55,842 bases of DNA. Origin: an uncultured Flavobacteriales bacterium (GTDB lineage: Bacteria; Bacteroidota; Bacteroidia; Flavobacteriales_E; Vicingaceae). The notes under the pieces were generated by a model. That model saw only the letters and a program-made list of their open reading frames with translations, had not been told where the DNA came from and ran no database searches. Position 1 is the stretch's first letter, and each line of letters starts with the position of its first letter. The DNA lies in assembly GCA_905479915.1 (NCBI GenBank), contig CAJQOH010000040.1, positions 1 to 55,842 of the forward strand, read 5' to 3'. The position numbers were made by a program, and so were the translations under genes. Shown here piece by piece: positions 25,600-35,400 of the stretch.

Positions 25600-26436
25600 T
25601 TACTCTCCTACTATTTTAGTTCTTATTGTCGTAAGATCAGCACTTAAACTAGCTACAGCTTCATCTGACAATATGAATTCTTCATCACTATCACCATCAA
25701 ATCCAGTAAAGTGACTATTAATTGTCTCTAAGTCAGTTAATAATTCTGAAAACTCATTATCGTCATCATTCTGTTTGATAGACTTAATCAAAATATCTAA
25801 TATGATAGCTTGTTCAGATATTCTAGAAATTAACTTAGGGTTTACTTTAGCTTCATTTACTTTAGCACCTAAATACATTGTTTCTATCCATGCTCCTGCA
25901 AAGATAATAGAACCAGTGTAACCCATTCCATTTTCTTCTAAGTAGTCGTCCATTTGCATTTGTAAATCAGCCATAATGTAAACTAGAGAATCTTCATTTC
26001 CAATATTGGCTTCTAGTCTTTTAGATAAGCCCATAGATCCCATAACATCTGTCATCCATAATTTTTCAGATAGTTTTTTTAATGCAGCTAAATAATTGAT
26101 CGATTCTTGAGTTTGGTTGTTCATGATGCAATATGCCATATTAGAAGCATAAACACCATAATTTAATTTTTGATCATATTTAGAGTTGTAATTATCAACT
26201 TTGTCAACAGAGTTTGTTAAATCACCAATGTAATCTAGTCCAGAACTTTTAAATAACTCAGCTATTTGTAAAGGAGATGGAAGAACATAAGTGATTTCTT
26301 CTGTATCATCTTCAACTGCTGCTTCTTCAATGATTACTTCTTCTTCAGTAACTACTTCTTCTTGATTTCCTCCACAAGCTGCTAAAAAACTTGTTGCGAT
26401 TACTACTGCTGCTATTTTGATCGTTATTTTGTGCAT
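25600..26436 (-). CDS. Lipoprotein of unknown function heading the paralogue operon
   Basis: 278 residues with a lipoprotein signal peptide (SFLAACGG, cysteine at about 21). A strongly acidic linker of glutamates follows (EEVVTEEEVIIEEAA), then a helical domain of about 220 residues ending in a second acidic patch (DGDSDEEF). The acidic residues right after the lipid-anchored cysteine resemble the lipoprotein export signal that sends Bacteroidota lipoproteins to the cell surface, so surface exposure is plausible. First gene of the four-gene operon with the three exported paralogues, 31 bases before the next start. No homologous function recognised. Confidence 0.8.
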   Translation of the reverse strand: MHKITIKIAAVVIATSFLAACGGNQEEVVTEEEVIIEEAAVEDDTEEITYVLPSPLQIAELFKSSGLDYIGDLTNSVDKVDNYNSKYDQKLNYGVYASNMAYCIMNNQTQESINYLAALKKLSEKLWMTDVMGSMGLSKRLEANIGNEDSLVYIMADLQMQMDDYLEENGMGYTGSIIFAGAWIETMYLGAKVNEAKVNPKLISRISEQAIILDILIKSIKQNDDDNEFSELLTDLETINSHFTGFDGDSDEEFILSDEAVASLSADLTTIRTKIVGE

Positions 26437-26494
26437 AATATTATATGTTTTATTTGGACTGTAAATAAATAGAAATTTTATCAGTTAAACAACA

Positions 26495-28000
26495 TTAATC
26501 ATTAAGTATTAGCACAAAACCTTTTTTTTCAAAGGTATTGATGTCTTTAGTATCTGAATAATGTAAAATGTAGTAATATGTACCTCCAGGAATTTTAGTG
26601 CCGTTACGTGTTCCATCCCATTTAACCTCATTTTCATTCGTATAAATAGTATTTCCCCATCTATTAAATATGGTAAAGTCTAATATTTTTACCCACCTAA
26701 TGTCTGTTCCTAGGATTAGTTCAAAAAAATCATTTTGATTATCTCCATTAGGAGTAAATACATTCGGTACATCAACAATTGGGTCACAATAAAGGGTTAC
26801 CAATATCGAATCTTCAGATTGACAGCCTAGAATTGGTTCGGTAATTTCAACATGATAATATCCAGTATAACCATTATCTGTAATTGTTTGTGAATTTGGA
26901 AACGAAGGATTCCAGTTATAAGACATTCCTGGGTTTAAGGCATCTAAAGTGATACTTTCATTTTCAGGACAATATTCTAAGGAATCAGGATCAAATGGTA
27001 ACACAGGGAGATCTACTACCGTTACAAACATGGTGTCTGAGAAAGTATTGTTGTTGAAATCAATATTTAAGATAAGCGTATCGCTTTCTGTTACAGCAAA
27101 AATTGTATCATTTAAGTTAAACGGAGTGGGGTAATCAATGGTATTCCAATCTTTAATAGTATCTTCAGATAAGTTGTACCAAGTATAGCTAGTTATATTA
27201 TCAGTGTAATAACTTACATAACCTGTATCTTTATCACAAAAGGTAATGTCGTTAATTTCTATTTCGGTTTGAGGAAAGCAAATTTGTTGCAGATTTGTAG
27301 CTCCTCCGGTAGACGCTGTAAATCCCCAATATACCAGGTTGGCTCCATTGAATACATTGTTTACCAGGTCTATTTGAGCTGAAATTCTTAGGTTACCGTC
27401 AAAATACATGGTTAGGCTATCTGTATTTACATTCCATACAATTCGCGTAGTATGGTAATTTCCATCTTCTATATTTGCTCCTCCTGGATCTAAAGGAACA
27501 GATGAGGCGATGGGAGTAACCCAGTTACTATTTACATACATTCCAGTATGATCATCAGCTAGGTCATCTTTTACAGCACCATTGTTCCAAGTATCAAATT
27601 CAATAGCGATTGACGGAGTAATTCCTTCATAACCGAGACCTCCACCTACTAAACCTAAACTATCAGAATTAAGTCCTCTCATTACAAAAGCAAAGCCATC
27701 AGCTCCACCAGCATCATTACTTCCTAATGTTAGGCAGAAAATCGCATCAAAACTTTTGGATAAATCTATAGGTGTTAAATCCCATACGGCTCCAGCTTGA
27801 CTATTTAAGTCAGGAGTTAGCGTGAAACAAGTATCAATATCAGATGTGCATGAGGGGATAGCATTTACACCAAAGGCATCTCCAACCAGCAAGAAATTTT
27901 GCCCGAAAGCAGCATGTTGATTGAAAAGAAAAGAAAACCCAACGAATAAGAGTAAACTAAATTTTCTAAAGATTTGAGGTGTTGAAATTAATGATCTCAT
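26495..28000 (-). CDS. L-type lectin-like T9SS protein with gliding-type C-terminal domain
   Basis: 501 residues. A signal peptide (ending AAFGQN) is followed by a legume-lectin-like beta-sandwich (about 35-255) with the typical GADGFAFVMRG, IAIEFDTWNNG and HTTRIVWN strands. Two Ig/PKD-like segments (about 260-400) come next, then a type B T9SS sorting domain (NVFTPNGDNQNDFF, FTIFNRWGNTIY, GGTYYYILHYSD, KGFVLILND). Such domains bind carbohydrates, so a secreted or surface glycan-binding role is likely. A TATATTTG box lies 22 bases upstream; it is probably transcribed alone. Confidence 0.87.
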   Translation of the reverse strand: MRSLISTPQIFRKFSLLLFVGFSFLFNQHAAFGQNFLLVGDAFGVNAIPSCTSDIDTCFTLTPDLNSQAGAVWDLTPIDLSKSFDAIFCLTLGSNDAGGADGFAFVMRGLNSDSLGLVGGGLGYEGITPSIAIEFDTWNNGAVKDDLADDHTGMYVNSNWVTPIASSVPLDPGGANIEDGNYHTTRIVWNVNTDSLTMYFDGNLRISAQIDLVNNVFNGANLVYWGFTASTGGATNLQQICFPQTEIEINDITFCDKDTGYVSYYTDNITSYTWYNLSEDTIKDWNTIDYPTPFNLNDTIFAVTESDTLILNIDFNNNTFSDTMFVTVVDLPVLPFDPDSLEYCPENESITLDALNPGMSYNWNPSFPNSQTITDNGYTGYYHVEITEPILGCQSEDSILVTLYCDPIVDVPNVFTPNGDNQNDFFELILGTDIRWVKILDFTIFNRWGNTIYTNENEVKWDGTRNGTKIPGGTYYYILHYSDTKDINTFEKKGFVLILND

Positions 28001-28022
28001 ATAACTATAATTGTATGCATTA

Positions 28023-28030
28023 CAAATATA
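28023..28030 (-). promoter_or_regulatory. -7 promoter box of the lectin-like gene
   Basis: TATATTTG on the minus strand, perfect TAnnTTTG, 22 bases before the ATG at 28000. No exact -33 TTTG is seen. Confidence 0.5.
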
Positions 28031-28109
28031 GAATAAGATTTCCCCTATTTATCGTTACAACTGGGCTGTATCCCTTTTGTATCCCCTTGTTAAAAATGTT
28101 TTTTTTGTT

Positions 28110-29759
28110 TTATGTCTGAATTACTCCAACATTATATGGCTTTTCGATTGGTGCATTATTGGCAGCTTCAATTCCCATTGAAACCCATTTTCGCGTATCA
28201 ATTGGATTGATAACAGCATCAGTCCATAAACGAGAAGCAGCATAGTATGGAGAAATTTGTTCATCATACTTGTTTTTAATGTTGTTGTAGAGTTCTTCTT
28301 CTCTTTCTTTTGTTATTTCCTCTCCTTTACTTTTAAGAGATGCAATTTCAATTTGCAATAAAACTTTTGCAGCAGCGGCTCCACTCATAACTGCTAATTG
28401 AGCAGATGGCCATGCAGCAATTAATCTTGGATCATAAGCTTTACCACACATTGCATAATTACCTGCACCATAAGAGTTGCCTACAATTATTGTGAATTTT
28501 GGTACAACAGAATTTGCCATGGCACTAACCATTTTTGCTCCATCCTTAATAATTCCACCGTGTTCAGATCTTGATCCAACCATAAAACCACTAACATCTT
28601 GTAAGAAGACTAAAGGAATTTTCTTTTGATTGCAATTCATTATAAAACGTGCTGCTTTATCAGCAGAATCAGAATAGATTACTCCACCAAATTGCATTTC
28701 ACCTTTTTTCGATTTCACAACTTTTCGTTGGTTTGCTACGATACCAACAGACCAACCATCAATTCTAGCATAACCACAAACAATAGTTTGTCCATAAGCT
28801 TCTTTGTATTCATCAAATTCAGAATCATCTACTAAACTGTTGATGATATTTTTAATGTCATATGGTTTATCTCTAGTGTCAGGAAGAATTCCAAAAACAT
28901 CTTCAACTTTTTGTTTTGGTGCTTTTGATTTAGAACGATTGAAGCCAGCTTTTTCAGAATCACCAATTTTATCCATCATCCTTTTGATTCTGTCTAAACA
29001 ATCATGATCATCTTTACATTTATAATCAGTAACTCCAGAAATTTCACAATGAGTTGTGGCGCCACCAAGCGTTTCATTATCTATTGATTCTCCAATTGCA
29101 GCTTTAACCAAGTAAGAACCAGCTAAAAATATAGAGCCAGTTTTATCAACGATTAAAGACTCATCACTCATAATTGGTAAATATGCTCCTCCTGCTACAC
29201 AGCTTCCCATAATGGCAGCTATTTGAGTAATTCCCATAGAAGACATGATGGCATTGTTTCTGAAAATACGTCCAAAATGCTCCTTGTCTGGGAAAATTTC
29301 ATCTTGCATAGGTAGGTAAACTCCAGCACTATCTACTAAATAGATAATCGGCAATTTGTTTTCCATTGCAATTTCCTGAATTCTTAAATTCTTTTTACCT
29401 GTAATGGGAAACCAAGCCCCTGCTTTAACAGTTGCATCATTAGCTACAACAATACATTGTTTTCCGCTAACATATCCCATAATACCAACAACACCACCAG
29501 AAGGACAACCACCATGTTCTGCGTACATTCCTTCACCTGCAAAAGCACCAATTTCTATGCTTTCAGTTTTATTATCTAATAAATAAGCTATTCTTTCTCT
29601 AGCAGTTAATTTGCCTTTACTGTGATGTTTTTCAATTTTCTTTTCTCCGCCACCCAAGTAAACTTTTTCTAATCTTTTATTTAAATCAGTAACAAGTAAT
29701 TTGTTTACATCTTCATTTTTATTGAAATTCAATTCTTCTTTTTTTGTCATAGCTTTCAT
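28110..29759 (-). CDS. Acyl-CoA carboxylase beta (carboxyltransferase) subunit
   Basis: 549 residues, the length of methylcrotonyl-/propionyl-CoA carboxylase beta subunits, which move the carboxyl group from biotin to the acyl-CoA. Motifs: KLTARERIAYLLD near the start; the N-terminal oxyanion/CoA segment GGAYLPIMSDES; the C-terminal domain FLQDVSGFMVGSRSEHGGIIKDGAKM; GNSYGAGNYAMCGKAYDP; and WPSAQLAVMSGAAAAKVL. The C-terminal domain is that of the methylcrotonyl type in many Bacteroidota (leucine breakdown), but a branched or propionyl substrate cannot be excluded. No biotin-carboxylase subunit is adjacent. TATCTTTG box 11 bases before the ATG. Confidence 0.9.
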   Translation of the reverse strand: MKAMTKKEELNFNKNEDVNKLLVTDLNKRLEKVYLGGGEKKIEKHHSKGKLTARERIAYLLDNKTESIEIGAFAGEGMYAEHGGCPSGGVVGIMGYVSGKQCIVVANDATVKAGAWFPITGKKNLRIQEIAMENKLPIIYLVDSAGVYLPMQDEIFPDKEHFGRIFRNNAIMSSMGITQIAAIMGSCVAGGAYLPIMSDESLIVDKTGSIFLAGSYLVKAAIGESIDNETLGGATTHCEISGVTDYKCKDDHDCLDRIKRMMDKIGDSEKAGFNRSKSKAPKQKVEDVFGILPDTRDKPYDIKNIINSLVDDSEFDEYKEAYGQTIVCGYARIDGWSVGIVANQRKVVKSKKGEMQFGGVIYSDSADKAARFIMNCNQKKIPLVFLQDVSGFMVGSRSEHGGIIKDGAKMVSAMANSVVPKFTIIVGNSYGAGNYAMCGKAYDPRLIAAWPSAQLAVMSGAAAAKVLLQIEIASLKSKGEEITKEREEELYNNIKNKYDEQISPYYAASRLWTDAVINPIDTRKWVSMGIEAANNAPIEKPYNVGVIQT

Positions 29760-29770
29760 TTTCGAGAACC

Positions 29771-29778
29771 CAAAGATA
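29771..29778 (-). promoter_or_regulatory. -7 promoter box of the carboxylase gene
   Basis: TATCTTTG on the minus strand, perfect TAnnTTTG, 11 bases before the ATG, predicting a leader of only a few bases. Confidence 0.5.
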
Positions 29779-29832
29779 AATAAAACATCTATATTTATGG
29801 AATAGAATTATTCTTGCATCTATACTAAGAAT

Positions 29833-29840
29833 TAGATTTG
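29833..29840 (+). promoter_or_regulatory. -7 box of the CarboxypepD_reg protein gene, nearly leaderless
   Basis: TAGATTTG, perfect TAnnTTTG, ends 6 bases before the ATG at 29847. An upstream in-frame TTG at 29838 lies inside the box and so cannot be the start. TTCTTG at 29811-29816 is a poor -33 candidate. Confidence 0.5.
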
Positions 29841-29846
29841 CATCTT

Positions 29847-31154
29847 ATGATAAAACAACTAACACTATTTTTATTTTTTGCACTAGCTTTTACAGCAGTA
29901 AGAGGGCAAAATCGCACTGTTATTGTTGGTATTATTAAAGATGTAGATACTAAGAAAGTGATTGAAAATGTTCACGTAAAAGTGAATCAAAGAAATATTC
30001 TAGTTAAAACAGATCAACAAGGAAACTATGAACTAGTTCTTCAGAAAAAGAAAAGAATTACGTTGGTTTTTTCGCATATTTCTTACGAGATTAATTATGA
30101 GCCTGTTGTGTCTAATAAAGATACCGTTGTTTTAAATGTTGAACTGAAAAAGAAAATACAAACTCTTCCTATTTATGACTTTGCAGAAGATGGAAAACCA
30201 GAAATTGTTTTTAAAAGTGCAAAAATTAATATTGCTGATTATGAATTTTATGAAGATAAATTTCTGTTTTTAGTTTATGGAAAACGATTGAATAAGGATA
30301 GTCAAATATGCTTGGTTGATGAAAAAGAGAATATCATTTCTAAACATTTTGTACCTGGAGAACCTGTAGAGCTTTACACTGATTATTTGGGGAATATTAA
30401 TTTGATATGCAAGCGAGCAATTTATAGGGTAGGAGTTCAAAATAATAAAGTGTCTATATATGAATTGCCTATGGAAGATTTTAATCAATTGATAAAGCCG
30501 ATTGTAGATACTTTGGAGAGTAGTATTTTATTTTCGGACTTTATAAAACAGTTTCCAAGATTTAAATATTATGCTTTTAACCCCGAAGATACATCGGTTT
30601 CTGTAGTTAAGGAAGTTATTCATAAGGATATGGATTGGAAGTATAATTTTGAATATGAATATTTAAGTAATGCAGATAAACAGTTTGCCAAACGCATGGC
30701 AAAAAGATTAAAAGGTCTTGATAAGTACGATGTGGCAGCATCAATGAGGGGTTTTTCTAATGGCTTTTTGTATGAAACGGTTTATGCTCCTTTGTTTGTG
30801 ATTAATGATACCATTAACATTTTTGATCATTCAGAAAGTAAAATATGGAAGTTCGTAGAAGATACTGTTGATGCAGGAGAGGTTGAGTTTACATATCATA
30901 AACCTAAAAAGAAAAATTCTTGGAAGCGGCAATTAATCATGGATGAGGTAAATGGAAAGATTTATGGAATATTCTTAAAAAATGGGTATTACTATTTAAA
31001 AGAAATAAACTCAAGTTCGGGTAAAATCGTAGATGAAAAGAAATTGACCTATCAGTTTGTATCTAAGCTGAAAATTAAAGATGGATTTGTTTACTATACC
31101 TATAAGCCAAAGCAAACACTGCAAAAGAAATTTTTATACAAGGAAAGAATTTAA
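29847..31154 (+). CDS. Exported protein with CarboxypepD_reg-like domain
   Basis: 435 residues from the ATG at 29847. A signal peptide (ending AVRGQN) is followed by a carboxypeptidase-regulatory-like beta domain (about 25-95: GIIKDVDTKKVIENVHVKVNQ, TDQQGNYELVL, ITLVFSHISYE), the same domain that starts many TonB receptors. The remaining ~330 residues have no TonB plug or barrel and no motif I recognise. They read as beta-rich with repeated YGK/YYLKE segments, perhaps a propeller. Function unknown; periplasmic or outer-membrane associated by inference. Its stop codon overlaps by 4 bases with that of the converging SixA-like gene. Confidence 0.75.
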   Translation: MIKQLTLFLFFALAFTAVRGQNRTVIVGIIKDVDTKKVIENVHVKVNQRNILVKTDQQGNYELVLQKKKRITLVFSHISYEINYEPVVSNKDTVVLNVELKKKIQTLPIYDFAEDGKPEIVFKSAKINIADYEFYEDKFLFLVYGKRLNKDSQICLVDEKENIISKHFVPGEPVELYTDYLGNINLICKRAIYRVGVQNNKVSIYELPMEDFNQLIKPIVDTLESSILFSDFIKQFPRFKYYAFNPEDTSVSVVKEVIHKDMDWKYNFEYEYLSNADKQFAKRMAKRLKGLDKYDVAASMRGFSNGFLYETVYAPLFVINDTINIFDHSESKIWKFVEDTVDAGEVEFTYHKPKKKNSWKRQLIMDEVNGKIYGIFLKNGYYYLKEINSSSGKIVDEKKLTYQFVSKLKIKDGFVYYTYKPKQTLQKKFLYKERI

Positions 31155-31630
31155 GAAAGTGTTTCTGGAGAAATGGAATAAATCTCTGTTCCAATTCCTT
31201 GAATAGTCTCGCTCCAGTTATCAACCTCTAAGTTGATTTTTACAACATGGCATGGACTCATACTATAGTTGTTTTCTCCTGTTAAATAATTAGCAAATAA
31301 TGATATGCTGGGGTTATGACCAACCAAGGCTATTTCTTGATGTTTTTCAGGGAAACAATTTATTAGAGCTACTAAATAATCTAAGGACGCCTCGTAAACT
31401 GAAGAATCAAATAAGTAAGAAGTACAAGTTGGAATCAACTTTGCTGTTGTTACAGTTCTTTCAGAAGTGCTACAAATAATTAATTGGGGATTGAAATTTA
31501 AATTAGCCAATTCATTAGCAACAAGAGCTACATCTTTAAGCCCTTTATCGCTTAATGGTCGGTCAAAATCAGAATAACTAGGGTTATTTTGGTTTGAATC
31601 TGCGTGTCTTATAAGATAAATTGATCTCAT
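31151..31630 (-). CDS. Histidine phosphatase, SixA-like
   Basis: 159 residues of the phosphoglycerate-mutase-like histidine phosphatase superfamily. The catalytic histidine is in LIRHADSNQNNPS, the second histidine in LVGHNPSISLFANYLTG, with DRPLSDKG between them as in SixA (a phosphohistidine phosphatase acting on histidine-containing phosphotransfer domains). In most Bacteroidota the substrate is unproven. Cytoplasmic, single gene; the convergent neighbour overlaps its 3' end by 4 bases. Confidence 0.88.
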   Translation of the reverse strand: MRSIYLIRHADSNQNNPSYSDFDRPLSDKGLKDVALVANELANLNFNPQLIICSTSERTVTTAKLIPTCTSYLFDSSVYEASLDYLVALINCFPEKHQEIALVGHNPSISLFANYLTGENNYSMSPCHVVKINLEVDNWSETIQGIGTEIYSISPETLS

Positions 31631-31686
31631 TTATCGATAAAACTACAAAAAACTTCGATTAAATTTTACGTTTTCGATAAAATGTG

Positions 31687-31694
31687 TATATTTG
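31687..31694 (+). promoter_or_regulatory. -7 promoter box for the 46-residue membrane peptide gene
   Basis: TATATTTG, perfect TAnnTTTG, 26 bases before the ATG at 31721. A TTTTCG at 31671-31676 is a partial -33 candidate. Confidence 0.5.
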
Positions 31695-31720
31695 TAGACG
31701 AAATTGATTATTTAATAGAT

Positions 31721-31861
31721 ATGATAGTTTTTATTTTAATTCTAGCCTTGATAGTCCTAGCTATTTTTCTTCTAAAAGGAGAAGGTAGTAGATATGGAAA
31801 TAATGTTAGAGAAAATGCGAAGAATAATATTGGAGTTTCTGATAAAAATTTCTTCTTATAA
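31721..31861 (+). CDS. Small single-pass membrane protein (46 residues)
   Basis: A 46-codon open frame starting ATG with its own promoter box upstream and an intrinsic terminator 47 bases downstream, so it forms a complete transcription unit. Residues 2-18 are a strongly hydrophobic helix (MIVFILILALIVLAIFLL), followed by a short polar tail (KGEGSRYGNNVRENAKNNIGVSDKNFFL begins with KGEG and ends FFL). There is no cleavage site, so it is probably a small inner-membrane protein. Function unknown; I do not recognise a named family. Confidence 0.7.
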   Translation: MIVFILILALIVLAIFLLKGEGSRYGNNVRENAKNNIGVSDKNFFL

Positions 31862-31907
31862 GTTAAAGAGTATTCGTGAAAATACTATATAGATTAGTTT
31901 TAAAAAG

Positions 31908-31940
31908 AATCCGCTGAACAATCCCGTCAGCGGATTTTTT
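31908..31940 (+). terminator. Intrinsic terminator of the small membrane protein gene
   Basis: Perfect 10-base stem AATCCGCTGA (31908-31917) with TCAGCGGATT (31927-31936), loop of 9, then further Ts (TTTT at 31937-31940). G+C rich for this genome. Confidence 0.9.
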
Positions 31941-32423
31941 ATGTCTCAGCAACTTTTTTTCGGTTAAACTCAGAATAATGAGTTGTTTTTTTGAACTTAT
32001 TTATATCTATTAATTTAGTTTTATCAAATTGATATAGTGCTATTCCAGATTGATTTGTTGCGTTGAATCAATTGGTTCTGTTTAGCCCTCTCATATATAT
32101 TCAACTTATAATTGAAGTTTTTTGATTTCTATTGTCCATATGGATAGTATAAATTGCATCTGATACTTTTTTGTTGGTCAAATAAGTGTATATATTTTGA
32201 AGATTATAGTATTCCTATTGGAGTAAGTTGATGGGTTAAGGTTAAGATTTTCAGATTGTTATAGTTTTTGTTTAAAATGTGTAGAGGCGTTGTAGGGGTA
32301 TTTTAAATAAAGTGGAGGCAACCCGAATTTAATATACCCGTATTTTGTTTCGAGAGGTGAGATTTTAACATGGACTATTGTTGGAGAGGATTAAATAAAT
32401 AATTAATAAATAGACAAAATAAG
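31941..32423. other. 483-base gene-free stretch before the M43 protease
   Basis: AT-rich and with no open frame I would call real on either strand. It holds the short palindrome CCATATGG near 32136 and the box GTATTTTG near 32340 (one base off a -7 element with a shortened spacer). A long 5' leader or upstream regulatory region for the protease gene is possible. I see no clear riboswitch fold. Confidence 0.6.
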
Positions 32424-35400
32424 ATGAAGAGATTAGTATTTCAAATTTTATTATTGATTTGCTTAGGTAGTTGGGCAAATGCTCAAAACTCTGTTGAACA
32501 GTGTGATTTTGATGCCATCCATCAAAATTTGATGTTAACAGACCCTGTATACAAACAAAAAACAGATGCATTTAATTTACTGTTAACTCAAGGGAATTCT
32601 TCATCTTCTAAAGCTGGACCACCGTATATGGTTCCTGTAGTAGTACATGTAATGCATAAGGGAGAAGCTGTAGGAGTAGGAAGTAATATTTCTGATGCTG
32701 ATATAAATCAAGGAATAAGATCCTTAAATGAGAAGTTTAGAAAAATTCCAGGAAGTATAGGAGATGGGAATGGTGTTGATATGGAGATGGAGTTTGCTTT
32801 AGCAGTAAGAGATCCAAATGGAAATTGTACCGATGGAATAGTTCGTTATGATATGAGTGCTCATAATGACTATATGAACTTTGGAGTTAAAAGGAATAGC
32901 AATACAGGAATGGCTGATGCAACTCTAAAAGCACTTAGTAGATGGACTCCAACCGAATATTACAATATATACTTAGTGTATGAAATAGATGATAATAATT
33001 GTGGTTCGGGAATTCAGGGCTATGCTTATTTTGCATCATCTCATGGTAATACGGTTGATGGGATGTTACAACTTTCTTGTAAGTTCGGAGAACCTACAAA
33101 TTCAACTTTAGTGCATGAGATAGGACATGCAATGAACCTTTACCATACATTTGAAGGAGATGGAGGGGGAGGTAATTGTCCTACAAATACAAGTTGTATG
33201 ACTACTGGAGATAGATGTTGTGATACTCCTCCACATATAAGATATTCTAGTCATCCAAATTATTGGGGAGCAGGATCAAGTTGTGCTTATGCAGATCCAA
33301 ATGGTTGTGGAGCAGGTACAACCCAAGATCACATGCACAATTATATGGATTACTCTCATGATGTGTGTCAAAATGAGTTTACAGCAGATCAAAAAACTAG
33401 ATCTACTTTAGCGATAACAACAACAAGGTCTTCTTTTCTTGAGCAAAATGGAAATATGAGTTTGATACCTCCATCAGCTGCAGGTGTAGATTTTTCTGCA
33501 AGTTCATCAGCTGTATGTTTGGGTACTCCAATTTCGTTTTATGATGAGTCTACTTGTATACCTAATACCTATTTAAATGGAGGGTGGACCGGAATTACGT
33601 TTAGTTGGACATTTGATAATGGGGTTAATCCTCCAATTGTTTCTACCGATCAAAATCCAACTATAAACTTTGTTAATGGAGGAGTATATAATGTTACCCT
33701 TACTGTTACGGATGCCTTTGGGTCTCATACTTTGACTAAAACAGCATTTGTTTTTATTGCTCCTGGAGCTCCTGTTGGAGCTTGTAATGGAGGTGTACAA
33801 AACCAAGGTAATTTTGGTTATCCTATTTCTAGAGTTCAATTTAATACCATTGATAATTCAACAAGTTCTGCTAATAATGGTTACAACGATTATTCTTGTA
33901 CAGATATAACCACTGTTGATGTTGGTCAAACGCATACTTTATCTATTGATATACAATCAGGAAGTCAAACGGGTTATTATGCAGCTTATATTGATTATGA
34001 TAATGATGGAACGTTTGCAGTACCAGCTGAAAGAGTAATGAATGGTAATTTGGGGGGCGGATCGGCTAATACAACCAGAACAGAAAATGTAACGATACCT
34101 GGAACAACTGTTTTGGGTACATTGTTAAGAATGCGTGTTATATACGATCAATTTAATTTATCAGGACCTTGTGATAACTTGTTTACTGGAGAGGCTGAAG
34201 ATTATGGAGTTTATATAAATGATGTGGGAATTCCTGTCGCGGATTTTACAGCAAATAACACAACAATTTGTGAAGGAGATGTAATTGATTTTACAGACAT
34301 AAGTACAAAAGCTCCTACTCAATGGGCATGGACATTTACTGGAGGACTACCAGCAACATCAACAATACAGAATCCTACAAACATAAGTTATGCAACAGCA
34401 GGAACTTACCCAGTAGAGTTAATAGCAACTAATGCGAATGGCAGTGATACAACGGTTAAGACAACTTATATTACAGTAAATACCTGTACAAATCCACCGG
34501 TAGCAGATTTTACAGCAAACAATACTACAATTTGTGAAGGAGATGTAATTGATTTTACAGACATAAGTACAGATGTTCCAACAGGATGGACTTGGGCATT
34601 TACTGGAGGGCTACCCGCAACATCAACAGTTCAAAACCCTACAAACATAAGTTATGCAACAGCAGGAACTTACCCAGTAGAATTAATAGCAACCAATGTG
34701 AATGGTAGTGATACAATAGTTAAGACAACTTATATTACTGTAAACACCTGTACAACTCCACCTGTAGCAGATTTCACAGCAAATAACACAACAATTTGTG
34801 AGGGTGATGTAATAGATTTTACAGACATAAGTACAAATGTTCCAACAGGATGGGCTTGGGCATTTACTGGAGGATTACCAGCTGCATCAACAGTTCAAAA
34901 CCCTACAAACATAAGTTATGCAACAGCAGGAACTTATCAAGTAGAATTAATAGCAACTAATGCGCATGGTAGTGATACAATTGTTAAGACAACTTATATT
35001 ACCGTTAATGTGTGTAATACAGTTCCCGTAGCAGATTTCACTGCAAACAATACTACAATATGTGAAGGAGATGTAATTGATTTTACTGACATAAGTACAA
35101 ATGCACCAACAGGTTGGGCATGGGCATTTACTGGAGGAGTACCAGCTGCATCAACGGTTCAAAACCCTACAAACATAAGTTATGCAACAGCAGGAACTTA
35201 CCCAGTAGAATTGATAGCAACCAATGCAAATGGTAGCGATACAGTAGTTAAGACAATCTATATTACGGTTAATGTATGTGGTACAGTACCGGTAGCAGAT
35301 TTTACAGCAAACAACACTACAATATGTGAAGGAGATGTAATTGATTTTACGGATATAAGTACAAATACACCTACAAGCTGGAGTTGGGTGTTTACAGGAG

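Noticed and set aside
29838-29846. TTG start three codons before the ATG of the CarboxypepD_reg gene
   Set aside because: The TTG lies inside the TAGATTTG promoter box; the ATG at 29847 gives a normal signal peptide.
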